A stretch of 64,000 bases of DNA from Closterium sp. Naga37s-1. Its lineage: Eukaryota; Streptophyta; Zygnematophyceae; Desmidiales; Closteriaceae. A program made the translations under genes and the position numbers. A model generated the notes under the pieces. It did no database searches. It was not told the origin of the DNA and worked only from the letters and a program-made list of their open reading frames with translations. Shown in pieces: positions 10,644 to 21,550 of the stretch. The stretch covers positions 3,694,001-3,758,000 of the forward strand of contig CANJKZ010000774.1 of NCBI GenBank assembly GCA_947471745.1, given 5' to 3'. Each line of letters begins with the position of its first letter. The stretch's first letter is position 1.

Positions 10644-13600
10644 ATGGCTACCCCTAGTGTCCTCGCTTTTGACGCTGAGGGTCGGGCCATTGACTTTGAT
10701 GTCTGGATAGATGACCTGCAGCTTTTCTTACAGTGCGACAGGGCAGACGGCCTCTCCCTCTTTGACCTCACTTCTGGTGCCTCTCCTGCCCCCGCTGCTG
10801 ATGCTGACGCCACTGTTCGCTCACAGTGGGCCACGCGCGATGCTGCTGCACGTCTTGCTGTGCGTCGCCACCAGCCTACCTCTGAGCGTGCGCACTTTAG
10901 CCAGTACAAGAGTGCTCACACCTTGTACGACGCTGTAGTTGCGCGCTACTCCTCCCCTGCCACTGCTGCACTGAGCCGCCTCATGCTACCGTACCTCTTC
11001 CCTGACCTTGCTGCCTTTCCCACAGTCGCTGACCTCATTACGCACCTACGCACTAGTGACACTCGCTACCGCGCTGCGCTTCCTGCTGAATTCTGCGCCA
11101 AGAACCCCCCCCCCATGTACATCACCCTCTACTACATAGTCACCCGGCTCCCTGACTCCCTTCGCGTAGTCAGGGACCACTTCCTCTCAGTTTGCCCCAC
11201 CACTCTCACCGTTGACCTCCTCGAGAAGTCCCTCCTAGCAGCAGAGAAGAGCATAGTCGCTGTAGGAGCCTCTCGTGGTGACCCTCGCACCCCCATCTTT
11301 GAGGGGTGTTCCCCCTCCCCCCTTTTGCCCTCTGTTGCCTCTGCTGCTGCGGCCGACCTCGTTGGGCTTGAGTCGGTCGGTGCGGCGTCTACCCCTAGCG
11401 GGAGACGTCGCCCTGGCAAGGGCAAGGGGGGCAGGGGCACTGGAGGAGCTAGCGGGGGCGGTGGAGGCGGAGGTGGAGGCGGTGGAGGGGGTGGGGGTGG
11501 CGGTGGGGGTGGTGGCGGGGGTGGAGGTGTCGGTGGCGGCAGTGGAGGCGGAGGCGGAGGCGGCGGTGGCGGTGGGAGCGGAGGTGGCGGCGGTGGAGGA
11601 GGAGGCGGCGGAGGAGGTGGAGCTGGTCGGGGTGGCGCTGCGCAGAGGGTCGGCTCCGGTGGTGGTCAGCGCCAGCAGCAGCAGCAGCAGCAGCAGCGCA
11701 CTCGTGACATCCCCTCCCCTCAGCAGCTCCGTGAGTGGTACACTGCACGCCAGAGGGGTGGGGGTACTGGTCCGTGCACCTACGTCCTCCGCACCGGCGA
11801 CCGCGCGGGTGACCAGTGCGGGGGTGCGCACTCCACCCAGCGCTGCTTTGGCCGCCTGACGGACGCTTGGCGTCACCAGTTCCCTGAGGCCACTGAGATC
11901 CCCCGCTGGGGTGAGCTGTCTAGGGCGGGTGTAGCTGTCTTTGACCTTGACTTTGATGCTATTCTTGCTGCCATGTATACTGTGACTATTAGTGATGAGG
12001 GTGACTGTTACCGGTGTTTTCCGCCCGACCCGGGCATTGAGTCTGCTGCTCTAGGTACTGGTGAGGCTGCTGCTCTAGGTGCTAGCGAGGCTGCTGCTCT
12101 AGGTGCTCGTGCGTCTGCTCCCTCAGGTGCTGGTGAGTCTGCTCTCTCAGATTCTGCGTCGGCTTCGGCCTCCCACACCTTCACCCTTGACTCGGGGGCT
12201 TCTCGCTCCTTCTTTCGAGACCGCACCACACTCACGCCGCTTGGCCGGCCAGTTGCAGTCTCTCTGGCAGACCCCTCTGGGGGTCCTGTCCTTGCTCACT
12301 TCTCCACTGTCCTCCCGTGTCCGGCGGCCCCCTCTGGCACCTTGTCTGGTCTTTACCTCCCCTCGTTCTCTACGAACTTGGTGAGTGGTGCTGACCTACT
12401 GGATGCGGGGGTTCACCAGTTCACTCCTGCGAGTCAGCGGGTGACCCACTGCACGGACGCTCGGACAGGCCGACACCTGGCCACGTTTACACGTCGGCCG
12501 GGGTCGAGCCTGTACACACTGACCACTGCGTCTCCTCCGGTCACTGCGTCTGGTCAGGTAGCTGCGTCAGGTCAGGTGTTTGCTGCAGCGTCCAGGTCTG
12601 GTCCTGAGTCTGCCCCCTGTTCGTGTCGCCTCCTGTCTCACGAGACTCTCCTCTGGCACCACCGCCTTGGTCACCCCTCCCTGCTTCGTCTCCGAGGCAT
12701 GGCCTCCCGTGTCCTTGTCTTTGGTCTTCCCCGGTCCCTCCCTCCCCTTCCTCCGGGGCCTGGCCCTACCTGCGTCCCCTGTGTCGAGGGGCGGCAGCGG
12801 GCTGCCCCTCACTCCTCCCAGTTTCCTCCGACAGAGGCCCCGCTGTAGACGCTTCACATGGACGTGTGGGGCCCGGCCCGCGTCCGTGGACAGGGTCACG
12901 AGCGCTACTTCCTGCTGGTGGTTGACGACTACTCGCGTTACACCACAGTCTTCCCCTTGCGCAGCAAGGGTGATGTCACTGAGGTGTTGATCGACTGGAT
13001 CCGCGCAGCTCGTCTCCAGCTCAGGCAGAGCTTCGGCTCGGACTTTCCTGTTCTGCGTCTGCACTCTGACAGAGGTGGAGAGTTCTCCTCTGGCCTTCTG
13101 CGAGCCTACTGTCGTGCACGAGGCATCCGCCAGACCTTCACGCTTCCGGACTCTCCACAGCAAAATGGGATTGCTGAGCGCCGCATTGGCATGGTCATGG
13201 ACGTCGCCCGTACGTCCATGATGCATGCGGCTGCCCCCCATTTTCTGTGGCCGTTTGCTGTTCGGTACGCGGCGCATCAGATCAACCTTCACCCCAGGGT
13301 CTCCATGCCGGAGACCTCCCCAGCCTTGCTGTGGACGGGGAAGGTTGGCGATGCGTCTGCGTTCCGTGTCTGGGGATCTCGGGCGTTTGTCCGCGACTTG
13401 TCTGCGGACAAGCTGTCCCCTCGTGCTGCTCCTTGCGTCTTCCTTGGCTTCCCCCCTGACGCGCCAGGGTGGCAGTTCTACCACCCCACCTCTCGCCGTG
13501 TTCTGTCCTCCCAGGACGTCACGTTTGACGAGTCGGTCCCCTACTACCGCCTCTTCCCCTACCGCACTCCGTCCCTCCCCCCGCCACCGCTCTTCCTTGT

Positions 13601-16545
13601 ACCAGGTCCCCCCTGGGTAGACCCCCTCCCCCCTCAGGGTCCTGCCCCTTCAGGTGTGTCCCAGGTAGACGCAGTCGAGCCTGTCGAGGTTACTGGTGAC
13701 TCTGGTGCTGCTGAGGGTGCTGACTCTGGGGGTGCTGAGCATGTGGGTGCTACGCCTGGGGGTGCTGAGCCGGAGGGTGCTACTACTGGGGGGTCCTGAG
13801 CCTGGGGGTGCTGAGCCTGGGGGTGCTACTACTGGGGGTGCTGAGCCTCGGGGTGCTGAGCCTGGGGGTGCGGAGCCTGAGGGAGCTGGGCCTGCTCGTG
13901 TGGCGTCTGGCGGTGCTGAGCCTGGAGGTTCTCCGGGTGCTTCGTCTAGGCGGGAGCCACTCTCTCCACAGGAGCTGCGCGAGTGGTTTGCCCGGCGCTG
14001 GAGGCGTGCTGCTGGAGCTGGAGGTTCTTCGTCTGCTGAGGGTGCTGGTGCCGTGGGTCCCGGAGGTGCTCGTACTGGGAGTACTGGAGCTGCTGGGCCT
14101 GCGGGTACGACTGGAGCTGGAGCTGCTGAGGGTGTTGGCGCTGAGGCTACTGCTGTCGGTCCTGGAGGCGGTCCTGCTGGGGGTACTACTGGTGTGGCTG
14201 GAGGTCCTGGAGCTGGAGGTGTTGCTGGCGCTGGTGCTGCCGCTGGGGGTACTGGTGCTGTCCCTGCTGTGTCTGGAGTCGCCGCGCGGCCTCGGCCGTA
14301 CTTCGTTCCGCTCCTTCAGCAGGTTCTTGGTCTCCCGCCTTCTACTGGTCCTCCTCCTCCCTTAGAGTGTCCACAGCCTGTCCCGTCACAGTTCCAGTTA
14401 CAGCCGGCCTCCCCACTGCCCGCTCCCTCTCCCTACACTGGTCCTACTGGAGGTCTTGCTGAGCGTCGTGAGCCTGCGTCCCGCCCTGCGTCGCCTGTCC
14501 GTGCTGCTCGCACTAGTGGTCGTGGTTCGCGTCTGCGTCCTCCTCCTGTCCCTGGCACGCACCGGATGTCTCTGCGTCCGTCCACTGCTCCTCTGCGTGC
14601 CCCTTTGCCTTCTCCTCCTGAGTCCTCTCTTCCTGCTCTTCCTGACCCGGAGTCGGACTCTCTTCGTGCTGCCAGTCCTACTGTCACGCGTCTCCTTGCT
14701 ACTGTTGTCACTGACCCTTCCTTTGAGTCCACTGCTGCGTCTGCCCTAGTTACTGAGCTCGTCGACTTTGCTGCTCGCTGTCGTCTAGACTACGCTGCTA
14801 GTCTTGTTGCTGAGTCTGTCTGTCCTCCGTCCGTCGGGGGTGAGTGTGCCCTTGGCACGGACGTCCTTGAGGACAGGCAGGAGGAGTTCCAGTGTTTGGC
14901 TGCTGCTTCACCTCATCTCGTGTCCGTACTGCTTACCCCTGAGGGAGACCCGGATGCACTTGACATCCCGACTCCGCGCTCTTACGCGGAGGCGATAGAG
15001 GGTCCCTACTCCTCTCAGTGGCAGGCAGCTATGGACGCAGAGATGGCTTCCTGGAAGTCCACAGGCACCTACGTCGACGAGGTTCCCCCACCTGGGGCGA
15101 ACATCGTCAGTGGCATGTGGATTTTCAGGGTGAAGCGGCCGCCGGGTTCTCCGCCTGTCTTCAAGGCGCGTTACGTGGCTCGTGGCTTTAGTCAGCGGCA
15201 GGGAGTTGACTACTTTCAGACCTTCTCTCCCACCCCGAAGATGACCACTCTTCGGGTACTGCTGCACGTAGCTGCTCACCGCGACTACGAGCTGCACTCT
15301 CTTGACTTCAGCACTGCTTTCTTGCAGGGTAGCCTGCACGAGGAGATCTGGCTGCGTCGCCCACCTGGCTTCACTGGGTCTTTTCCTCCTGGCACCCAGT
15401 GGAGCCTCCGGCGGCCAGTCTACGGTCTCCGCCAGGCACCGCGTGAGTGGCACGACACACTGAGGACTACACTTGCGGCTCTTGGGTTTGCTCCCTCTAC
15501 TGCCGACCCGTCGCTGTTTCTGCGCACCGACACTTCTTTGCCGCCGTTCTACATCCTCGTGTACGTCGACGACTTGGTCTTTGCCACAGCTGACACTGCT
15601 GGACTCGCCCACGTGAAGTCCGAGCTGCAGAAGAGACACACGTGCACAGACCTGGGTGAACTGCGCAGCTACCTTGGCTTGCAGATCACCCGGGACAGAG
15701 CACGCCGCACCATTACCCTGACTCAGTCGCACATGGTGCAGCAGGTCCTTCAGCGCTTCGGCTTCACGTACTCCTCGCCTCAGGCCACTCCTCTGCCTAC
15801 TCGCCACTCGCTCTCAGCTCTGCCTTCGGATGAGTCCGTAGAGTCGAGTGGCCCGTACCCAGAGCTTGTTGGCTGCCTCATGTACCTGATGACCTGCACA
15901 CGACCTGACCTTGCATACCCTCTTAGCATTCTCGCACGCTATGTTGCTCCTGGGAGACACAGACCGGAGCACATGGCTGCAGCGAAGAGGGTGTTGCGCT
16001 ACTTGTGCAGTACGTCGGGCATGGGGCTTGTGCTTGGAGGGCAGAGTCCAGTGGTCCTCACTGGGCACGCAGACGCTTCTTGGGCTGACGACCAGGCTAC
16101 GCAGCGGTCGTCACAGGGTTACACCTTCAGCCTTGGTTCCGGTTCTGTTTCGTGGCGGGCTACCCGCTCGTCTTCTGTTCTCGGCTCCAGTTGTGAGGCT
16201 GAGATCTACGCTGGGGCCATGGCTGCACAGGAGCTTCACTGGCTCACCTACCTGCTGACTGACCTCGGAGAGCCGCCTCGTTCTCCTCCAGTGCTGTACG
16301 TAGACAACAAGGCCATGCTGGCCTTGTGTCGAGAGCAGAGACTGGAACACAGAACGAAGCACATTGCTCTCCGCTACTTCCTTGCTCGTGAGCTACAGCA
16401 GCGTGGTCAGCTGCGACTTGCGTACGTGGCCTCTCAGGCCAACACTGCTGATATCTTCACCAAGGCACTTGCGCCTTGTGATCATCAGCGTTTCTGTACT
16501 CAGCTGGGCCTTGTGCCTACCTTGCCTCACTTGCTCACCCCTTGA
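10644..16545 (+). pseudogene. Copia B gag-pol polyprotein (one TAG, one frameshift)
   Basis: Start ATG 10644 (MATPSVLAFDAEGRAIDFD). Domains in order: gag (about 10670-11300); a Gly-rich tract (about 11430-11630); Cys/His segment CTYVLRTGDRAGDQCGG with H and C following; protease LDSGASRSFF (near 12190); GAG-pre-integrase LLWHHRLGHPSL (near 12655); integrase with MDVWGPARV, LHSDRGGEFSS and QQNGIAERR; a long GGAEPGG-repeat linker (about 13690-14250); RT with SLDFSTAFLQGS and catalytic LVYVDDLVFA (near 15560); RNase H with GHADASWADD and YVDNKAML; stop at 16545. The frame breaks at a TAG (12846-12848), where copia A and G both have CAG, and at a one-base change in a G run near 13790. The rest is open. 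Both lesions could be mutations or, for the G run, a sequencing error. Confidence 0.92.
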
Positions 16546-16752
16546 CCTTGTTTGTACTGTTGCATATACATATACACGTGCTCTTACTTGTCTAGCCTTA
16601 TATATATATGTAATCCTGCATGTGAACTGGCCTTGTGGCCTTGAACTTGTGCTCGGAATGTGTGGTGACTTTGTGATCCACCCTGAGCTTGCTTTGCTTT
16701 GCTTGACTGGTCTTGTGACCCCTTGTTCTCCCCCACTTTGCCTATGGGGGTG
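16546..16752 (+). promoter_or_regulatory. 3' untranslated region and PPT hairpin of copia B
   Basis: Contains the conserved stretch GTGATCCACCCTGAGCTTGC and, just before the 3' LTR, CCCCCA-CTTTGCCTA-TGGGGG followed by TG. The G run is the likely PPT and can pair with the upstream C run. The same hairpin precedes the 3' LTR in copia A, G and E; in the L copies a pyrimidine differs. Confidence 0.7.
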
Positions 16753-16875
16753 TGTCAGATTTATATGACAGAGCTACTGTAGGCTATAGTGGGGTAGCAC
16801 ATATGGGGTACAGTTTTCTAGGGTTTGCATTTGTACCCAACTTTCCCTTAGTCATTCCTGTTTTCTTATTTCACA
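16753..16875 (+). repeat. 3' LTR of copia B
   Basis: 123 bp, identical by eye to the 5' LTR; followed by TSD CGTTC at 16876-16880. Confidence 0.95.
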
Positions 16876-17705
16876 CGTTCGTGGTTTGAAAAATTCACTC
16901 CACGATCCTCCAATATTCGCATTAAATCTGCTCCACTGCTGCGGTCCCAAAGCGCTGAACGTGCAGTTTTCATTTCGTCACAATCGATGAGTCGATGTCC
17001 GGGCTTGCCGCAGAAAGAACACTTAGATTTGTTCTTCTTTGGTCTTGCCTTCGCGTCGATTCGATCGAGTTCCATCGGGACGGCGTACGTGGGGTTAGCC
17101 AAGCGTCCTCCATGTCGTCTAGCTCGTCCATGAAGTCGTCGTGTTCCGATCGTGATTATGTCGAAACGTTCCGCTGCTGAAACGACGTCGTTGTAGCTGC
17201 TCCAATTTGCGGCCGCAACATGTTGTCGTGTTTCTTTTTTCAGCCCCGCGATGAATGCTCTATTTTTTTCGCCTTCTGTGACGTCGGGGATGCTGTTGAA
17301 CAACTCCTCCATTTGTTGCGTGTAGTTCGCGACGCTCCCGATTTGTCGATGACGATGTATTTTGTCGCGGGCGATAAACGCTGCATTAATCGGCTCAAAA
17401 CGTTGTAGTAATCCTTCACGGAACTGCTGTCACGTCGCTTCATCTTGGTTTAGTAAACCGCTTCTGCTTATCCATTCAATTGCTGGTCCGCGCAGTAGTG
17501 TTGCTGCAAATTTAATTCTGTTTCTGTCGAGTGCTGGTGCTGTCCATCCAATGGCGCCGAAATAAATTTCGATCGCCAAAAGCCAGCGCTTAGCGTCGAT
17601 TTCCCCATCAAAGGTGTTGGGGGCTCGAATTTCTTGGGCCTTGGGAAAATTTCGCGACTGCTGCGAAGTCACGATCGATTCTGCTTCTGTCGCATTTTTC
17701 GCCAT
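16876..17705 (-). pseudogene. Chromovirus gag, N-terminal part
   Basis: Minus strand from ATG 17705 (MAKNATEAESIVTSQQ). It shows the Ty3/gypsy gag pattern: FDGEIDAKRWLLAIEIYF, FAATLLRGPAIEWI, FREGLLQRFEPINAAF, then a CCHC zinc knuckle CSFCGKPGHRLIDC near 17040-17000. A TGA at 17432-17430 interrupts it directly after DEAT, where this family normally has Trp (TGG to TGA, a transition). Copia B cuts it at 16876; the frame resumes at 9691. Gag would package the element RNA into virus-like particles. Inactive. Confidence 0.88.
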
Positions 17706-17993
17706 GACGCGCGCTTTCACCCGAAGTCGTTCGATCCGTCGCGCGTCGGTCTCGCTACTTCTGCACCGCTCGATATAGGTCCCGACAATTCGCAATTGTC
17801 ATCCCTGTGTCGCAAACGTTTTCGCCAATAATCGAACTCACGATCCTGTTCAAAAAACGCGCGAGGGGGATTATTAAAAAAACGCGGAATCTGGTGCTTA
17901 CCAGCGTCGGCGCCGAATTCGTCGCCCCCGGCGGTTTTTCGAAGCAGGAATTTCTTGAGCGCGCTGCTTAGCTGAAACTCCGCGAGTGAAAAC

Positions 17994-18007
17994 GGCTCTG
18001 ATTACCA
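17994..18007 (-). promoter_or_regulatory. Primer-binding site of the chromovirus
   Basis: On the minus strand, two bases after the 5' LTR, TGGTAATCAGAGCC. This is the initiator-Met tRNA complement TGGTATCAGAGC with one inserted A. Confidence 0.8.
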
Positions 18008-18009
18008 AG

Positions 18010-18393
18010 TGTCACAGGATCAAATTTCCACTCGAGAGTGTTGCACTAAAGGTGAGGCAAGGCGTATTTATACTCAGAAATTCATAGAAACAACAGATAA
18101 TCCGAACCTTCGGGAACGCGCTCTTCTAGAATAGAAATCACAAGTGCGCATAAGCACGCAAGCCCATTGGCACTTCGGATTATGGCGAGATTACGCCTTG
18201 TACACCACTGTCGGTGTTGTCGGTGTCGTATAATGTAAATGTCGGTGCCGAAAATAATCGGAAAGCTCTAGAAAATAGAATAATAGTCCGATTGAGGTGA
18301 AATAAAGTGCAAATGAGAGAGGAAAATAAGTAGAATAAAATGCAGTAAAAATATGGAAATGAGAAATATGTCGAACGTCGGCGTACTCTCACA
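18010..18393 (-). repeat. 5' LTR of the chromovirus
   Basis: 384 bp. Partner of 5321-5722, shorter mainly through one deletion of about 15 bp. Confidence 0.93.
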
Positions 18394-18398
18394 CCTCC

Positions 18399-21185
18399 CG
18401 TACCCTTGTCTCTGGTCTCCCCCGGTCCCTCCCTCCCCTTCCTCCGGGGCCTGCCCCTACCTGTGTTCCTTGTGTCGAGGGCCGGCAGCGCGTCGCTCCT
18501 CACTCCTCCGAGTTCCCTCCGACAGAGGCTCCCCTGCAGACTCTCCACATGGACGTGTGGGGCCCAGCCCGCGTCCGTGGACACGGTCACGAGCGTTACT
18601 TCCTGCTGGTCGTTGACGACTACTCGCGTTACACCACCGTCTTCCCCTTGCGCTGCAAGGGTGAGGTCACTGAGGTGTTGATCGATTGGATCCGCGGTGC
18701 CCGTTGCCAGCTCAGCGAGATTTTCGGCTCGGACCTTCCTGTTCTGCGTCTGCACTCTGACAGAGGTGGTGAGTTTTCCTCCGACCTTCTGAGGGCTTTC
18801 TGTCGTGCGGAGGGCATCCGCCAGACGTTCACGCTTCCGGCCTCCCCACTGCAAAATGGGATTGCTGAGCACCGCATTGGCATGGTCATGGACGTCGCTC
18901 GTACGTCAATGATCCATGCGGCTGCTCCCCATTTTCTGTGGCCGTTTGCGGTTCAGTACGCTGCGCATCAGATCAACCTTCAGCCTCGTGTCTCCTTGCC
19001 GGAGACCACACCTACTCTGCGGTGGACGGGGAAGGTTGGCAATGCGTCTGTGTTCCGTGTCTGGGGATCTCGAGCTTTTGTCCGCGATACTGAGTCTCGT
19101 CCTGAGTCTCGTCCTGAGTCGCCTGTTCGCGCTGTTCGCAATGGTCGCCGTGTTCCACGTCAGCGTCCTCCTCCTGTCCCCGGCACTCACTCTATGACTC
19201 TGCGTCCTTCCACTGCTCCACAGCGTGTCCCTCTGTCGTCTCCTCCTGCGTCCTCTCTTCCTGACGGTCCGGACCCGGAGTCTGACTCCCTTCGTGCAAC
19301 TAGTCCTACTGTCACGCGTTTTTTTGCCACTGTAGTCACTGACCCTTCGTTTGAGTCCACTGCTGCGTCTGCTCTAGTTGCTGAGCTTGTTGACTTTGCT
19401 GCCGCCTGTCGTCTAGACTACGCCGCTAGTCTTGTTGCTGAGTCTGAGTCTGTGTCTGTCTGTCCTCCGTCAGTCAGGGGTGAGTGTGCTCTTGGCACGG
19501 ACGTCCTTGAGGACAGACAGGAGGAGTTTGAGTGCTTTGCTGCTGCTTTACCCCATCTCGTGTCCATGCTGCTTGCCCCTGAGGGAGACCCGGATGCACC
19601 AGACATCCCGACCCTGCGCTCTTACGCAGAGGCGATAGAGGGTCCCTACTCCTCTCACTGGCAGACAGCCATGGACACAGAGATGGCTTCCTGGAAGTCC
19701 ACAGGCACCTACGTCGACGAGGTTCCCCCGCCTGGGGCGAACATCGTCAGTGGCATGTGGATTTTCAGGGTGAAGCGGCCGCCGGGTTCTCCGCCTGTCT
19801 TCAAGGCGTGTTACGTTGCACGAGGCTTCAGTCAGCGACAGGGAGTTGACTTCTTCCAGACCTTCTCCCCTACCCCGAAGATGACCACTCTTTGGGTACT
19901 GCTGCACGTCGCCGCTCAGCGTGACTACGAGCTACACTCTCTTGACTTCAGCACAGCCTTCCTACAGGGCAGCCTGCACGAGGAGATCTGGCTGCGCCGC
20001 CCACCTGGATTCACTGGGTCTTTTCCTGCTGGTACCCAGTGGAGCCTCCGGCGGCCAGTCTACGGTCTCCACCAGGCAACCCGTGAATGACACGACACAC
20101 TGAGGACGACTCTTGCTGCTCTTCAGTTTGCTCCTTCTACTGCTGACCCGTCGCTGTTTCTACGCACCGACACCACTCTGCCGCCGTTCTACGTTCTCGT
20201 GTACATAGACGTCTTGGTCTTTGCTACTGCTGACACTGAGGCACTCGCCCACGTGAAGTCGGAGCTGCAGAAGAGACACACGTGCACAGACCTGGGTGAG
20301 CTCACAAGCTGTCTTGGCTTGCGGATCACCCGGGACGGAGCACAGCGCACCATTACCTTGACTCAGTCACACATGGTGCAGCAGGTCCTTCAGCGCTTCG
20401 GCTTCACGTACTCCTCGCCACAGTCCACTCCTCTGCCTACCGGTCACTCGCTCTCAGCTCCACCTTCGGACGAGTCCGTAGAGCCGAGTGGCCCGTATCC
20501 AGAGCTTGTGGGCTGCCTCATGTACCTGATGACCTGCACTCGACCTGACCTTGCCTACCCTCTTAGCATTCTAGCACGCTATGTCGCTCCTGGCAGACAC
20601 AGGAAGGAGCACATGGATGCAGCTAAGAGGGTGTTGCACTACTTGTGCAGTACATCGAGCATGGGGCTCGTGCTTGGAGGACGGGCTCGATTTGTCCTCA
20701 CTGGTCACGCAGACGCTTCCTGGGCTGACGACTTGACTACGCAGCGGTCGTCACAGAGTTACACCTTTAGCCTTGGCTCCGGCTCTGTCTCTTGGCGGTC
20801 TACCCGCTCGTCTTCTGTTCTCAGCTCCAGTTGTGAGGCTGAGATCTACGCAGGGGCCATGGCTGCGCAGGAGTTACGCTGGCTAACCTACCTGCTGACC
20901 GACCTGGGAGTGCCGCCTCGTTCTCCTCCAGTGCTGTACGTCGGCAACAAGGCCATGATTGCCTTGTGTCAGGAGCACAGACTGGAGCACAGAACGAAGC
21001 ACATTGCTCTGCGCTACTTCCTTGCTCGAGAGTTGCAGCAGCGTGGTCAGCTTCGTCTTGCTTACGTGGCCACTCGGGCCAACACTGCTGATGTTTTCAC
21101 CAAGGCACTTCAACCTTGTGATCATCAGCGTTTCTGTACTGTTCTAGGCCTTGTACCTACTGTGCCTCACTTGCTTACTTCTTGA
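18399..21185 (+). pseudogene. Copia A integrase-RT-RNase H, broken (right part of the polyprotein)
   Basis: Continues from 5320. Integrase motifs MDVWGPARVRG, LHSDRGGEFSS and QNGIAEHRIG are present. At about 19088 the integrase C-terminus and the whole GGAEPGG linker are missing: FVRD joins directly to TESRPESRPES, a deletion of over 1 kb relative to copia B. RT follows (FSQRQGVDFFQTFSPTPKM, SLDFSTAFLQGS). A TGA at 20088-20090 replaces the Trp of REWHDTL. The same frame then continues to the stop at 21185. The RT catalytic motif reads YIDVLVF instead of YVDDLVF, losing the second active-site Asp. RNase H motifs (GHADASWADD, CEAEIYAGAMAAQEL, RTKHIALRYF) remain. Confidence 0.9.
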
Positions 21186-21391
21186 CGCTGCTTGTACTGT
21201 GATCTCTATACATATACCTGCATGCTTACACTTGCTAGGTTGTGTTCACTGTATTGCTTATTCTCCTTTATATAACTCTGCATGTGAACTGGCCTTGTGG
21301 CCATTTTCTTGTGCTCAGAATGCGTGGTGACGTCGTGATCCACCCTGAGCTTGCTTTGCCTTTCTTGACCGGTCTTGTGACCTCTTGTTCT

Positions 21392-21414
21392 CCCCCACTT
21401 TGCCTATGGGGGTG
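21392..21414 (+). promoter_or_regulatory. PPT hairpin of copia A
   Basis: CCCCCA-CTTTGCCTA-TGGGGG then TG, directly before the 3' LTR; a 6-bp perfect stem containing the presumed PPT. Confidence 0.65.
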
Positions 21415-21545
21415 TGTCAAACTTATATGTTATAGTATGTCTAGGCTGTAGTGGGGTAGTTCATATAGGGTACAATACTTTTAGGTTTCCTACTTGTACC
21501 CACCTGCTTGCTAGTTCAGTCATTCCTTCCTTCACTATTATAACA
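21415..21545 (+). repeat. 3' LTR of copia A
   Basis: 131 bp with 8 differences from the 5' LTR, followed by TSD GGAAT (21546-21550). Confidence 0.93.
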
Positions 21546-21550
21546 GGAAT

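Larger units (their letters stand above)
9692..16875 (+). mobile_element. Copia B: youngest nested Ty1/copia element
   Basis: A 7,184-bp element inserted in the chromovirus gag with TSD CGTTC (9687-9691 and 16876-16880). The two 123-bp LTRs appear identical base for base, so the insertion is recent. It has a PBS, post-PBS hairpin, GC-rich leader, gag-pol region and PPT hairpin. The polyprotein has one in-frame TAG and one frameshift, so it is non-autonomous as sequenced despite its young LTRs. Confidence 0.95.
5321..18393 (-). mobile_element. Ty3/gypsy chromovirus, complete but dead, split by copia B
   Basis: Minus-strand element with LTRs at 18010-18393 (5') and 5321-5722 (3'), inserted into copia A with TSD CCTCC (5316-5320 and 18394-18398). 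On the minus strand the LTRs run TGTGAGAG to CCTGTGACA. The order gag, protease, RT, RNase H, integrase is the Ty3/gypsy order, and a chromodomain follows the integrase, which places it among chromoviruses. Copia B sits inside gag near its junction with pol. By eye the LTRs differ at about nine substitutions plus one indel of about 15 bp and two or three small ones, so it is younger than copia A and older than copia B. At least four premature stops make it inactive. Confidence 0.93.
2411..21545 (+). mobile_element. Copia A: full-length but dead Ty1/copia element, split by a nested chromovirus
   Basis: Outer element of a three-level nest. Terminal repeats of 131 bp lie at 2411-2541 and 21415-21545, both beginning TGTCAAAC and ending TAACA, flanked by the 5-bp TSD GGAAT (2406-2410 and 21546-21550). 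Internal order is PBS, GC-rich leader, gag, protease, integrase, RT, RNase H, polypurine tract (PPT): the Ty1/copia order. The chromovirus at 5321-18393 interrupts it inside the GAG-pre-integrase region. Removing that insert and one TSD copy gives an element of about 6.06 kb. The LTRs differ at 8 of 131 positions, so this is the oldest of the three layers. Frameshifts, a stop codon, a deletion and a mutated RT active site show it is inactive. Confidence 0.93.

Noticed and set aside
12846-12848. TAG in copia B as a programmed read-through stop
   Set aside because: It lies at the start of integrase, not at a gag-pol boundary, and copia A and G have CAG at that place.
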